Assembly (NCBI RefSeq): GCF_008329605.1
Contig: NZ_NPKO01000008.1
Coordinates: 124,001-188,000 of the forward strand
Reading direction: 5' to 3'
From: Mycolicibacterium sp. P9-64
GTDB taxonomy: Bacteria > Actinomycetota > Actinomycetes > Mycobacteriales > Mycobacteriaceae
DNA length: 64,000 nucleotides
Part shown: one piece after another, positions 17,787 through 26,883 of the stretch
Position numbering within the stretch: position 1 is the first letter of the stretch
Layout of the letters: every line of letters starts with the position of its first letter
Made by a program: the position numbers and the translations under genes
Notes under the pieces: model-generated
The model's input: only the letters and a program-made list of their open reading frames with translations
Databases searched by the model: none
Told to the model about the DNA's origin: nothing

Positions 17787-19520
17787 TTAGTCATCTGCGT
17801 TGGTGCCCTTGCTGCCCGCTGATCCGTTGTCCCCGTGGCCGCCAGCGCTGCCGCTGGCGCCCGACGATCCGGACGCACCGTTGCCGCCAATTCCGCCGCC
17901 TCCGCCGGAGCCGCCGGCGCCTTGCGTTCCTGCGGCACCGCCTTGTCCGCCAGTCCCGCCCTTGCCGCCAGTGCCTACCGCACCGGGCGTGCCGACGCCG
18001 CCTGCTTGGCTGTAGCCATTGTCGGGACCGATGCTGCCGCCGTCACCGGCGTTGCCGCCGTTGGCTCCCGTGCCACCGGAGCCAGCCGCTCCGCCTTTGC
18101 CGCCGCTGCCGCCGCCACCGAGCAGGCCGCCGCCGCCACCTGAACCGCCAGAGCCGCCGCTGCCACCGGCGCCGCCCTTACCGCCGGCGCCACCGTCACC
18201 ACCAGCGCCGGCGTCGCCGCCTACTCCGACCGAGCCGACGGCGAATGCCCCGCCGTTCTGCCGGTCGATGGAGCCGCCGGTGCCACCGGTTCCGCCGACT
18301 GAGCCAGATCCGCCATTGCCGCCGCCTCCGCCGGTGCCTCCGTTGCCGCCGGAGCCGGCCAGCAATCCGCCGCTGCCACCGGAACCTCCTGCGCCGCCTG
18401 CTGTGCCGGCCCCACCGTCAAGACCCGTCCCACCGGTACCGCTGGCTCCGGCGTCGCCGCCGTTGCCGTTTGAGTGTTGGATTGCGAAGCCATTGTTAGC
18501 GCCGATATTGCCGCCGTTGCCGCCTGCGCCACCGCCGGCTCCTCCGTCGCCGCCCTTACCGGCATTGCCGCCGTGGCCGGTTCCGCCGATATCGCCGGAA
18601 TACTGCTGGCCGTATCCGTTGCTACCGCCGATGTTGCCGCCGTTGCCGCCCGCGCCGCCGCCCGCCCCGCCGTTGCCGCCGTCGCCCGCGTTGCCGCCAG
18701 TACCGTTGAGCCCGTTGTACTCACCGATGCTGCCGCCCGCGCCGCCGTTCTGATTCGGGCCGCCTTCGTCACCACGGCCGGCATCGACGTGCTCTGACGT
18801 CCGGTAGCCGTTGAAATTCCCGACGTCGGTGCCGGCCCCGGCGGTGTCAGTCGGTGGGGTGGGGTTGACGGCGTTGGAACCTGTGCGGCCTTGCCCGCCG
18901 GCGCCGCCCGCGCCGCCGTCGCCGATGAGTGCTCCGGCGTTGCCGCCGTTACCACCTGCTCCGGCGTTGGAGGTGGCGGTGGCCGCGGCTCCTGCGCCGC
19001 CCGATCCGCCGTTGCCGAATAGGCCTGCGCTGCCGCCGTTTCCGCCTGCTCCGGCGTTGACTCCTGCGACCCCGTTGCCGCCGTTGCCGCCGCTGCCGAA
19101 CAGGAAGCCGCCGTTTCCGCCGGTCTGGCCGTCGGCGCCTTGGTAGCCGTTGCCGATCAACAGTCCGGCGTTGGGGCGCTCAGCGGTGCCGTTGGAGACG
19201 AAGATCGATATGAACGCGCTGATCGGATCGGTACCGGTCGAGGAGATGGATGGTGCGGCGCTTGGACCGATCAAGGCCGCTGCCAACGGGCCCGGTGTCG
19301 GGGCGCTGGCTTGGGTGCCGAAGAGGGTGGTGCACAGCATGGTTGGGCAATCTGCCCGTGCGGGGGAGAGCATCGGTGCACCGATCGACGCCAACTGCAC
19401 CTCAGTTGACGTGGTGTCTGGAGCGGTAGAGCCTGCCATCCAGAACGCCGCGCCCGCGGCGGCGACCCCGGCGACGAACGCGGTGCGGGCAATCGTCGAA
19501 CTGCGGTATTGAGTGGGCAT
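17787..19520 (-). CDS. PGRS glycine-rich protein without PE domain (copy 3)
   Basis: About 577 residues, with the same head domain as its neighbours (STIARTAFVAGVAAAGAAFW, CPTMLC, GTDPISAFISIFVSNGT) and a long GGNGGxGG array. ATG 19520 is preceded by GGGGAGA, a strong ribosome-binding site. The array is interrupted by short non-glycine inserts, for example FNGYRTSEHVDAGRGDEGG, which differ between copies; these variable inserts are where the paralogues diverge. Ends GTNADD, like copies 1 and 2. Confidence 0.8.
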   Translation of the reverse strand: MPTQYRSSTIARTAFVAGVAAAGAAFWMAGSTAPDTTSTEVQLASIGAPMLSPARADCPTMLCTTLFGTQASAPTPGPLAAALIGPSAAPSISSTGTDPISAFISIFVSNGTAERPNAGLLIGNGYQGADGQTGGNGGFLFGSGGNGGNGVAGVNAGAGGNGGSAGLFGNGGSGGAGAAATATSNAGAGGNGGNAGALIGDGGAGGAGGQGRTGSNAVNPTPPTDTAGAGTDVGNFNGYRTSEHVDAGRGDEGGPNQNGGAGGSIGEYNGLNGTGGNAGDGGNGGAGGGAGGNGGNIGGSNGYGQQYSGDIGGTGHGGNAGKGGDGGAGGGAGGNGGNIGANNGFAIQHSNGNGGDAGASGTGGTGLDGGAGTAGGAGGSGGSGGLLAGSGGNGGTGGGGGNGGSGSVGGTGGTGGSIDRQNGGAFAVGSVGVGGDAGAGGDGGAGGKGGAGGSGGSGGSGGGGGLLGGGGSGGKGGAAGSGGTGANGGNAGDGGSIGPDNGYSQAGGVGTPGAVGTGGKGGTGGQGGAAGTQGAGGSGGGGGIGGNGASGSSGASGSAGGHGDNGSAGSKGTNADD

Positions 19521-19539
19521 CGTTGTCTCCCCGTGGGTG

Positions 19540-21222
19540 TTAGTCATCTGCGTTGGTGCCCTTGACGCCAGCCGATCCGCTGTCGCCCTGACCGCCGGCG
19601 CTGCCGCTGGTCCCCGATGATCCGGGCGTACTGCCCGTGCCGCCGTTGCCCGCTGCTCCCGCGGCACCGCCCTGGCCACCGGTCCCGGCCTTGCCTCCGG
19701 TGCCTACTGCGCCGGGCGTACCAGTGCCCGACCCCTCACTACCGCCGTTACCTGGCGCGATGTCGCCGCCGTCACCGCCATTACCGCCCTTGCCGCCGTT
19801 GCCGCCAGAACCGGCTGCTCCGCCCGAGCCACCGCTACCACTGCCCCCGAGCAGCCCACCTCCACCACCGGAACCGCCTGAGCCGCCGCTGCCTCCCGCG
19901 CCGCCCTTGCCGCCGGTGCCTCCATCTCCGCCGGCGCCGGAGTCACCGCCTATGCCGGTTGAGCCGGTTGCGCCGTAACCGTTGGATTTGCCGATATCAC
20001 CGCCGTTGCCACCGGTGCCGCCGACCGCTCCCGCACCGCCGTTGCCGCCGGCGCCGCCCGACCCGCCGTTGCCGCCCGTCCCGACTATCAGCCCGCCGCG
20101 GCCGCCGTTGCCGCCGGCGCCGCCCGCTGTTCCGGCCTGGCCGTCGGTACCGGCACCACCCGTTCCGCCGGCACCGGCGTCACCGCCATGGCCTTGTCCT
20201 CCATGGGTTCCGGAGCCGTTGCCATCGCCGATATCACCGCCGTTGCCGCCTGCGCCGCCGCCGGATCCGCCGTTACCGCCCTTACCGGCGTTACCGCCGA
20301 TGCCGGAGTATGCATAGGATCGGCCGTTGTCCTCACCGATGTTGCCGCCGTTGCCGCCTGCGCCGCCGTCAGATCCGCCGTTGCCGCCGTCGCCGGCGTT
20401 GCCGCCCGTGCCGTTGAACCCATTCAGATCGCCGATGTCGCCACCGGCGCCGCCGTTCTGTCCGGGTGTGCCCTCACCGCCCCGGCCGGCATTGACGCCA
20501 ATCCCACCCCCGTCGCCGTTGCCACTGCCGACGACGTCCGTGCCGCGCTCTGCGGTGTCGGTGGGCGGTGTGGGGTTGGCGGCATTGGTGCCGTTGTAGC
20601 CCTTGCCGCCTGCGCCGCCTGCTCCGCCGTTGCCGATGAGGGCTCCGGCGTTGCCGCCGTTTCCGCCCGCGCCTGCGGTGGAGGTGGCGGTGGCTGCCAC
20701 TCCGGCACCGCCGGCGCCGCCGTTGCCGAATAGGCCTGCGCTGCCGCCGTTTCCACCGGCGCCGCCGTTGACTCCTGCGATTCCGTTGCCGCCATTGCCT
20801 CCCGAACCGAAGAGCAGTCCGCCGTTTCCGCCGGTCTGGCCGTCGGCGCCTTGGTAGCCGTTGCCGATCAAGAGGCCGGCATTGGGGCGCTCAGCGGTGC
20901 CGTTGGAGACGAAGATCGAGATGAACGCGCTGATCGGGTCGGTACCGGTCGAGGAGATGGCCGGTGTGGCGCTCGGACCTATCAACGCGGCGAACAGCGG
21001 TGCGGGTGTTGGCGTGCTGCCCACTGGGTCGGTGCACAACAGGGTGGGGCAGTCCGACGCCACGGGGGAGAGCATCGGTGAACCGATCGACGCCAACTGC
21101 ACTTCGGCCGACGTGGTGTCTGGAGTCGTAGAGCCTGCCATCCAGAACGCCGCGCCCGCGGCAGCGACGCCTGCGATGAACGCGGTGCGTGAGATCGTCG
21201 AACTGCGATCTTGGGTGGGCAT
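19540..21222 (-). CDS. PGRS glycine-rich protein without PE domain (copy 2)
   Basis: About 560 residues, with the same signal/anchor and head domain (STISRTAFIAGVAAAGAAFW, SDCPTLLCTDPVGSTPTPAP) followed by GGxGG repeats. ATG 21222 follows GGGGAGA. The sequence around the upstream ATG (MTKNNGETT) is kept in copies 2, 3 and 4, which suggests that the junction was duplicated together with the gene. It shares the CTDPVGS variant with copy 1, whereas copies 3 and 4 have the FGTQ variant. Confidence 0.8.
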   Translation of the reverse strand: MPTQDRSSTISRTAFIAGVAAAGAAFWMAGSTTPDTTSAEVQLASIGSPMLSPVASDCPTLLCTDPVGSTPTPAPLFAALIGPSATPAISSTGTDPISAFISIFVSNGTAERPNAGLLIGNGYQGADGQTGGNGGLLFGSGGNGGNGIAGVNGGAGGNGGSAGLFGNGGAGGAGVAATATSTAGAGGNGGNAGALIGNGGAGGAGGKGYNGTNAANPTPPTDTAERGTDVVGSGNGDGGGIGVNAGRGGEGTPGQNGGAGGDIGDLNGFNGTGGNAGDGGNGGSDGGAGGNGGNIGEDNGRSYAYSGIGGNAGKGGNGGSGGGAGGNGGDIGDGNGSGTHGGQGHGGDAGAGGTGGAGTDGQAGTAGGAGGNGGRGGLIVGTGGNGGSGGAGGNGGAGAVGGTGGNGGDIGKSNGYGATGSTGIGGDSGAGGDGGTGGKGGAGGSGGSGGSGGGGGLLGGSGSGGSGGAAGSGGNGGKGGNGGDGGDIAPGNGGSEGSGTGTPGAVGTGGKAGTGGQGGAAGAAGNGGTGSTPGSSGTSGSAGGQGDSGSAGVKGTNADD

Positions 21223-21241
21223 GGTTGTCTCCCCGTTGTTC

Positions 21242-22966
21242 TTAGTCATCTGCGTTGGTGCCCTTGCTGCCCGCTGATCCGCTGTTGCCTTGGCCGCCGG
21301 CGCTGCCGCTGGCGCCCGATGATCCCGGCGTGCTTCCAGCCCCGCCGGCGCCAACTGAACCGGCGGCACCTCCCTGCCCGCCCGCTCCGCCGTTGCCTCC
21401 GTTGCCTACCGCTCCCGGTGTGCTGGTGCTGTTGTCGTAAGCCTTGCCGTTCTGCACCCCGATGCTTCCGCCGTTTCCGCCGCTGCCGCCGTCGCCACCC
21501 TTGCCGCCCGAACCGGCGGCACCGCCGGTGCCACCGCTGCCACTGCCACCACCGAGGAGGCCGCCGCCACCGCCGGACCCGCCCGATCCGCCGCTGCCTC
21601 CGCTGCCGCCCTTGCCTCCGCTGCCGCCGTCGCCGCCGGCACCGGCATCGCCACCCACGCCAGATGATGGCAGGGTGCTGCGGGTGCCCGTGGCGGCCAG
21701 ACCGTTGTTTGGCCCGATACTGCCGCCGCCGCCCCCGGCTCCTCCGGACGCGCCGGATCCGCCATCGCCTCCCGCTCCGCCCGTGCCACCGTTTCCGCCG
21801 ACGCCGTAGAGGAATCCGCCGCTGCCGCCGGATCCTCCTGCGCCACCGGCAGTTCCGGATGCGCCGTCGGTTCCCGTTCCGCCAGAGCCGCCTGCACCGG
21901 CGTCTCCACCGTGGCCGTGCCCGGCGTATAGACCACCGCCGACGCCGTTGTTGCCATAGATGCCGCCGCCGTCGCCGCCTGCGCCGCCGCCGGAGCCGCC
22001 GTCACCGCCCTTGCCTGCATTGCCGCCGTAGCCGGTGTCAAGGCCGTTGGCGGAAGTTGGGTTGCCGCGGCCGTTGTGATTGACGATGCCGCCGCCGTCG
22101 CCGCCTGCGCCGCCACCCGCTCCGCCGTTTCCGCCGTCGCCGGCGTTGCCGCCAGTTCCGTTCACTCCGTTGTTGCTACCGATGTTGCCGCCGTTGCCGC
22201 CGTTCTGTCCCGCTGCGCCTTCGTCACCACGGCCAGCGTTGACCCCGATCCCGCCGTTCGCGCCGTTGTTGTCACCGATGTTGGTGCCGCTCGCGGCGGT
22301 GTCGGTCGGTGCGGTGGGGTTGATGGCGTTGGCGCCGTTGTAGCCCTTGCCGCCTGCGCCGCCTGCTCCGCCGTTGCCGATGAGGGCTCCGGCGTTGCCG
22401 CCGTTTCCGCCCACGCCTGCGGTGGAGCTGGCAGTGGCTGCCGCGCCGGTGCCTCCGGCTCCGCCGTTGCCGAATAGGCCTGCGCTGCCGCCGTTTCCGC
22501 CTGCTCCGGCGTTGACCCCTGCGATCCCGTTGCCGCCATTGCCACCGCTGCCGAAGAGCAGGCCGCCGTTGCCTCCGGCCTGGCCGGCGGCGCCTTGGTA
22601 GCCGTTGCCGATCAACAGTCCCGCGTTGGGGCGTTCGGCGGTGCCGTTGGAGACGAAAATGGAGATGAAGGCGCTGATCGGGTCGGTACCGGTCGAGGAG
22701 ATGGCCGGTGTGGCACTCGGACCAATCAACGCGGCGAACAGCGGTGCGGGTGTTGGCCTGCTGCCCACTGGGTCGGTGCACAACAGGGTGGGGCAGTCCG
22801 ATGCCGCGGGCGAGAGCATCGGTGAACCGATCGACGCCAGCTGCACCTCGGCGGTCGCGGCCTCCGGTCCTGTAGACCCCGCCATCCAGAACGCCGCGCC
22901 CGCGGCAGCGACCCCGGCGATGAACGCCGTACGGGTAATCGTGGAACTGCGGCCTTGGGCGGACAT
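21242..22966 (-). CDS. PGRS glycine-rich protein without PE domain (copy 1, first of operon)
   Basis: About 574 residues, starting MSAQGRSSTITRTAF at ATG 22966 behind CCAGGAGATC. Same architecture: hydrophobic N-terminus, CPTLLC head domain, glycine-rich array with scattered short inserts, and C-terminal GTNADD. It is the promoter-proximal member; the region upstream (22967-23130) is shared with a divergent TetR gene and holds an inverted repeat. The glycine-rich domain has no known enzymatic role; in other mycobacteria PGRS proteins are surface exposed. Confidence 0.8.
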   Translation of the reverse strand: MSAQGRSSTITRTAFIAGVAAAGAAFWMAGSTGPEAATAEVQLASIGSPMLSPAASDCPTLLCTDPVGSRPTPAPLFAALIGPSATPAISSTGTDPISAFISIFVSNGTAERPNAGLLIGNGYQGAAGQAGGNGGLLFGSGGNGGNGIAGVNAGAGGNGGSAGLFGNGGAGGTGAAATASSTAGVGGNGGNAGALIGNGGAGGAGGKGYNGANAINPTAPTDTAASGTNIGDNNGANGGIGVNAGRGDEGAAGQNGGNGGNIGSNNGVNGTGGNAGDGGNGGAGGGAGGDGGGIVNHNGRGNPTSANGLDTGYGGNAGKGGDGGSGGGAGGDGGGIYGNNGVGGGLYAGHGHGGDAGAGGSGGTGTDGASGTAGGAGGSGGSGGFLYGVGGNGGTGGAGGDGGSGASGGAGGGGGSIGPNNGLAATGTRSTLPSSGVGGDAGAGGDGGSGGKGGSGGSGGSGGSGGGGGLLGGGSGSGGTGGAAGSGGKGGDGGSGGNGGSIGVQNGKAYDNSTSTPGAVGNGGNGGAGGQGGAAGSVGAGGAGSTPGSSGASGSAGGQGNSGSAGSKGTNADD

Positions 22967-23044
22967 GTGATCTCCTGGACGGTCAACTGAGTTTGCCGAG
23001 TTCTACGACCTTGACCGATGTCCTGCCCAAGTTGCCCCGTAGCG

Positions 23045-23086
23045 GACTACTTGGGTTTTTGACCGCAGCCGCGGTCGACTACTTGG
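23045..23086. promoter_or_regulatory. Direct repeat GACTACTTGG around an inverted repeat, divergent promoter region
   Basis: GACTACTTGG occurs at 23045-23054 and 23077-23086 (32-bp offset). Between them GACCGC (23061-23066) and GCGGTC (23071-23076) form a dyad with a 4-bp centre. It lies between the PGRS operon and the divergent TetR gene. Probable regulator-binding region; the factor is unknown. Confidence 0.35.
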
Positions 23087-23101
23087 TTTGCTGCCAGAAG
23101 G

Positions 23102-23119
23102 TAAGCGACCAGTCGGCTA
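23102..23119. promoter_or_regulatory. Imperfect TetR operator upstream of tetR (probable autoregulation)
   Basis: TAAGCGAC-CA-GTCGGCTA shares the CGAC-N2-GTCG core and the TA ends with the perfect palindrome at 23759-23780. It ends 11 bp before the TetR start codon. Confidence 0.55.
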
Positions 23120-23130
23120 AAATTGGTCAC

Positions 23131-23718
23131 ATGCCGCGGCCGTCCAACCCCGACGTGCGCCGCCGCCTGCTGGAGGCGGGACTCGAGCACGTGCACACAC
23201 GTGGCTTCGCCGCGAGTGGAATCAAGGACATCACCGATGCCGCGGGCGTGCCGAAGGGGTCGTTCTACGCGTATTTCCCCAGCAAGGACGCGTTCTCCGC
23301 AGCCATCCTCGAGCACTACTGGTCGGACATCGAGGCGCGGCTTCTTCCGATCCTGGCCGCGAAAGGCGCTGCGCAGGAACGCATTACACGCTTCTTTCAT
23401 GCGCTTGCCGACGAGCACGAGTCCCGTGACTTCCTGCTCGGCTGCTTGATCGGCAACCTGTCGCTGGAACTCGGCAGTTCCAGCGAGCCGGCACGCACCG
23501 AAATTCTGAGCATTCTCGATCGCTGGGGCGAGGCGCTGACGACGTGCGTGCGGTCGGGCCAGGATGGGGCCGGCATCAGGGATGACCTCGACGCCGCCGA
23601 ACTCGCCGACCTGCTCATCGAGGCATGGGAGGGTGCGGCGCTTCGCGGGAAGGTGACCCGCAGTCGTGCCCCCTATGACCGGCTCGAAACGGTCACCATC
23701 CCGGCGCTTCTGCGCTGA
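23131..23718 (+). CDS. TetR family regulator (TetR_C_6 / NemR-AcuR-like)
   Basis: A 195-residue repressor starting at ATG 23131 (MPRPSNPDVRRRLLEAG). The HTH lies at about residues 25-50 (GIKDITDAAGVPKGSFYAYF, then SKDAF). The C-terminal domain with GCLIGNLSLELG is typical of the NemR/AcuR-like group, whose members respond to electrophiles or small organic compounds. It lies 101 bp upstream of the isochorismatase-AKR genes, with one operator before itself and one before them, so it probably represses both transcripts. Confidence 0.88.
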   Translation: MPRPSNPDVRRRLLEAGLEHVHTRGFAASGIKDITDAAGVPKGSFYAYFPSKDAFSAAILEHYWSDIEARLLPILAAKGAAQERITRFFHALADEHESRDFLLGCLIGNLSLELGSSSEPARTEILSILDRWGEALTTCVRSGQDGAGIRDDLDAAELADLLIEAWEGAALRGKVTRSRAPYDRLETVTIPALLR

Positions 23719-23758
23719 TCCGTCGTGGTCGGGCAGATCACATCTTCGTGGGACTATT

Positions 23759-23780
23759 TATAGACGACTGGTCGTCTATA
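23759..23780. promoter_or_regulatory. Perfect TetR-type operator upstream of the isochorismatase gene
   Basis: TATAGACGAC (23759-23768), TG, GTCGTCTATA (23771-23780): 10-bp perfect arms. It overlaps a plausible -10 (TATATT, 23776-23781), so binding would block transcription of the downstream genes. The sequence resembles known NemR-like boxes (TAGACC-N4-GGTCTA). Confidence 0.72.
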
Positions 23781-23819
23781 TTAACGAAGACCGAAGTCCC
23801 ACCGACCCGCGAGGACCCC

Positions 23820-24527
23820 ATGACAGACCAGCACATCTACGCCGAGCCCCAGAACCCTGCACTTCCGAGCTCCGGATTCGTGCTCGATCTCGCGCACGCC
23901 GCACTCGTCGTCACCGATCCGCAGATCGACTTCCTCAGCCCCGAGGGCGTCTCTTGGGCGGTATTCGGCGACAGCATCACCGAGAACGGCACCGTCGTAC
24001 ACATCGGCGAACTGTTCGACGCCGCAAAGGCCGCGGGCATCACCGTCGCGGTGTCGCCGCACTACTTCTACCCAACTGACAAACAGTGGAAATTCGGTGA
24101 TCCGCTCGAACAGTTCATGGGCTCCGTCGGCATGTTCGAGCGCCAGGGCGCGTACACGACGGCCGGCTTCAGCGGCTCCGGTGCGGACTTCCTTCCCGAC
24201 TATCAGCACCACATCCACGATGGGCAGACCGTGATCGCCTCACCGCACAAAATCGTCGGCCCCGAGTCCAACGACCTGGTGCTCCAACTGCGCAAACGCG
24301 GCGTCAACCAGGTGATCCTGGCGGGCATGGCCGCCAACCTGTGCGTCGAAGGGCACATGCGCGAGCTCGTCGAGCAGGGCTTCGAGGTCGTCGTCGTCAA
24401 GGACGCCACCGCCGGCCCGCGCCTGCCAGAAGGTGACGGCTACCTCGCTGCACTGGTGAACTACCGCTTCCTCGCCAGCGCGGTGTGGACCACTGCCGAG
24501 GCCGTCGCCTTCCTCAAGCAATCGTAA
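23820..24527 (+). CDS. Isochorismatase-family cysteine hydrolase
   Basis: A 235-residue alpha/beta hydrolase of the isochorismatase superfamily. The catalytic triad is visible: Asp33 in VTDPQIDF, Lys144 in SPHKIVG and Cys175 in AANLCVEGH. Members cleave isochorismate, nicotinamide or other amides, but this one is closer to the YcaC-like group of unknown substrate. ATG 23820 is used. Its promoter holds the perfect TetR operator, and an aldo/keto reductase follows 39 bp downstream, suggesting a small detoxification operon. Confidence 0.88.
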   Translation: MTDQHIYAEPQNPALPSSGFVLDLAHAALVVTDPQIDFLSPEGVSWAVFGDSITENGTVVHIGELFDAAKAAGITVAVSPHYFYPTDKQWKFGDPLEQFMGSVGMFERQGAYTTAGFSGSGADFLPDYQHHIHDGQTVIASPHKIVGPESNDLVLQLRKRGVNQVILAGMAANLCVEGHMRELVEQGFEVVVVKDATAGPRLPEGDGYLAALVNYRFLASAVWTTAEAVAFLKQS

Positions 24528-24566
24528 GAAACCGAAAAACAACTACTAGCAAGGAGTTTGAACGAC

Positions 24567-25511
24567 ATGACAACGATCGAGAACCCACGCGAGTACCGAT
24601 TTGCACTCAACAACGGTGACGGCCACATGCCTGCGCTCGGGTTCGGCACACTGGTGTCGAATGCCGCAGAGACGCGCAATGCCACGAAGGCCGCGGTCGA
24701 GGCGGGTTTCCGTCACCTCGACGCCGCCGAGCGGTATCGCAACGAAGCGGAGGTCGGCGCAGCGCTCAAGGAGTTGTTCGCCGAGGGCACCGTCCGCCGT
24801 GAAGACCTGTTCGTCACCACGAAGCTGTGGAACAACAACCACCGGCCCGAACGGGTCAAGCCAGCTCTGCAAGCCAGCCTGAACAGGCTGGGGTTGGACT
24901 ACGTCGACCTGTACCTGATGCACACCCCCTACGCGTTCAAGCCCGGCGAGGACCAACATCCCCGCGACGAGCACGGCGACGTCGTGTACGACGACGGGGT
25001 CACCTTGGAGGAGACCTGGGCAGCCATGGAAAACCTTGTCGACGAAGGGCTTACCCGCGCGATCGGCCTCTCCGACATCGACGTCGAGCGCACCAGAAGG
25101 ATCATCGACTCCGCACGCATCAAGCCGGCTGTCGTCGAGGTCGAGTCGCACCCGTATCACCCGCAATGGGATCTGCAGGAACTGTGCACGACGGAAGGCA
25201 TCATCCTGCTGGCCTTCGCCCCGCTGGGGCATGCGATCGAACCGCGGTTGCTCGACGACCCGCTCATCACGTCGCTGGCCGACCGCTACGGCAAGACGCC
25301 CGCACAGATCCTGTTGGCCTGGGGCATCCAGCGCGGCACCGCGGTTCTGACGTCGACCGTCAGGCCTGCGCGCATCACCGAGAACTTCGACGTCACCGCA
25401 CTTCCCGAGAGCGCGATCGAGGCGATCACCGCACTCGAGACCCGCTACCGGTTCAACTCCGTCGTCGAGACGGGGATCCCGGGATTCATCGAAGTGCCCA
25501 CGCACCGCTGA
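24567..25511 (+). CDS. Aldo/keto reductase
   Basis: A 314-residue NADPH-dependent reductase of the AKR superfamily with a TIM-barrel. Early motifs are GFRHLDAAERYRNEAEVGAA (catalytic Asp, Tyr) and VTTKLWNNNHRPE (Lys), followed by LDYVDLYLMHTPYAF. The usual Lys-Leu-Trp motif and HxP are kept. ATG 24567 lies 10 nt after AAGGAG; TTG 24558 would be too close to that site. It probably acts with the isochorismatase under TetR control on a reactive carbonyl compound. Confidence 0.92.
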   Translation: MTTIENPREYRFALNNGDGHMPALGFGTLVSNAAETRNATKAAVEAGFRHLDAAERYRNEAEVGAALKELFAEGTVRREDLFVTTKLWNNNHRPERVKPALQASLNRLGLDYVDLYLMHTPYAFKPGEDQHPRDEHGDVVYDDGVTLEETWAAMENLVDEGLTRAIGLSDIDVERTRRIIDSARIKPAVVEVESHPYHPQWDLQELCTTEGIILLAFAPLGHAIEPRLLDDPLITSLADRYGKTPAQILLAWGIQRGTAVLTSTVRPARITENFDVTALPESAIEAITALETRYRFNSVVETGIPGFIEVPTHR

Positions 25512-25587
25512 ACCCTGTTCGACAACCGCCGAATGGACGACACTGAAGCGGCCAACACACTTCACACCAACCTTCGGGAGTGCTGCG

Positions 25588-26826
25588 ATGACTGACGCAT
25601 TCGTTCTTGGCGGGACCCGGACACCCTTCGCGCGGTACGGGGGATCGTTGTCGCACGTGCGCACCGACGATCTCCTCGGCATGACGATGAAGGGTGCCTG
25701 TGAACGTGTCGGGGTACCGCTCGGACAGGTCGAGGACATCATCGCCGGCTGCGTGAACTCGGCCCACGAGGGGATGGGCGACCTCGCCCGCTGGGCCGCC
25801 CTGGCAGCCGGCTTCCCAGACAGCGTCCCCGGCGCCACGATCAACCGGTTCTGTGGGTCGTCGGTGAGCGCCACCGTCAGCATCAGCCACGCGATCAGGG
25901 CAGGAGACCTGAACCTCGGCATGGCCGCAGGTGTGGAGTCGATGTCGCGTTCGGGCTGGGCTCTGATGAAGGGCGATGCACCGTTCGCCCCGCGCGGGCC
26001 GGTCTTCATGCTCGACACGATGTGGGCGGGAGCCGGTGGACCACCGAACCCGGTTCTGTTGGCGCGCAACGCCTACATTTCGATGATCGAGACGGCGCAG
26101 AATGTCGCGGACCGCTACGGCTTCACCCGTGAGGAGATCGATGCGTTCGCTCTGAGGTCACAACGGCTCGCCGCGGCGGCACGGGACTCCGGTCGCCTGG
26201 CCAAGGAGATCATGCCGGTGCCGATCGCGGCCACCAAGAAGACGCCGGCCCGCTCGTTCGAGCACGACGAGTTCATCCGCGACGACACCACCGCCGAACG
26301 GCTGGCCGCGCTGCCCGCGCAGTCCGGCACCACGCAGATGACCGCGGGCAACTCGTCACCGTTGACCGACGGGGCCAGCGCGATCCTCATCGCATCGGGG
26401 GAGAAGGCGGCCGAACTGGGCGTCGAACCCTTGGCGCGCGTGGTGTCGTCGGCCGTGTACGGCATCGACCCGTTGATCATGGGACTGGCGCCCGCGTTTG
26501 CAATTCCCATGGCACTCAAGCGAGCCGGTCTCACGCCCGAGCAGGTCGACGTGTGGGAGATCCACGAGGCGTTCAGCGCCCAGGCGCTTGGCGTGGTGCG
26601 CGAACTGTCCAATCAGCTGGACGGTTTTGCCATCCCGGATGAGAAGCTCACCCCCAACGGCGGAGCGGTCGCCACCGGACACCCCTTCGGCGCCTCGGGC
26701 ACCCGGTACGTGCTGACGGTTGCCACGGAACTGCGGGAACGCAACGCGCGGTACGGGGTGATCGGCGTCTGTATCGGCTCGGGCCAGGGCATAGCGCTGG
26801 TTCTGGAGAATCCGCAGGCGGCCTGA
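25588..26826 (+). CDS. Acetyl-CoA acetyltransferase (thiolase)
   Basis: A 412-residue thiolase. The nucleophile is Cys89 in NRFCGSS, the His is in GGAVATGHPFGASGTRY, and the second Cys is in GVCIGSGQG near the C-terminus; NSSPLTDGASAILIASGEKA is also standard. Both degradative (3-ketoacyl-CoA) and biosynthetic (acetoacetyl-CoA) roles are possible. The start ATG 25588 lies behind GGGAG. It lies 76 bp after the aldo/keto reductase and may belong to the same transcript. Confidence 0.93.
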   Translation: MTDAFVLGGTRTPFARYGGSLSHVRTDDLLGMTMKGACERVGVPLGQVEDIIAGCVNSAHEGMGDLARWAALAAGFPDSVPGATINRFCGSSVSATVSISHAIRAGDLNLGMAAGVESMSRSGWALMKGDAPFAPRGPVFMLDTMWAGAGGPPNPVLLARNAYISMIETAQNVADRYGFTREEIDAFALRSQRLAAAARDSGRLAKEIMPVPIAATKKTPARSFEHDEFIRDDTTAERLAALPAQSGTTQMTAGNSSPLTDGASAILIASGEKAAELGVEPLARVVSSAVYGIDPLIMGLAPAFAIPMALKRAGLTPEQVDVWEIHEAFSAQALGVVRELSNQLDGFAIPDEKLTPNGGAVATGHPFGASGTRYVLTVATELRERNARYGVIGVCIGSGQGIALVLENPQAA

Positions 26827-26883
26827 CGAAAAATCGTACGGTCACAGACAACGGCTGCAAACGAATCAACGCTCGGCAGGACC

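Larger units (their letters stand above)
16049..22966 (-). repeat. Tandem four-gene paralogous array encoding PGRS repeats
   Basis: The four genes overlap or nearly touch (stop TAA and next ATG share ATGACTAA), all on the minus strand, with nearly identical first ~150 codons and divergent repeat arrays. The coding strand is dense in GCCGCC/GGCGGC triplets. The long Pro- and Arg-rich open frames on the opposite strand are antisense shadows of GGN codons. Confidence 0.8.

Noticed and set aside
16064..22970. Long plus-strand Pro/Arg/Ala-rich open frames across the PGRS genes
   Set aside because: They are antisense shadows of GGN-rich coding sequence; no ribosome-binding sites or families support them.
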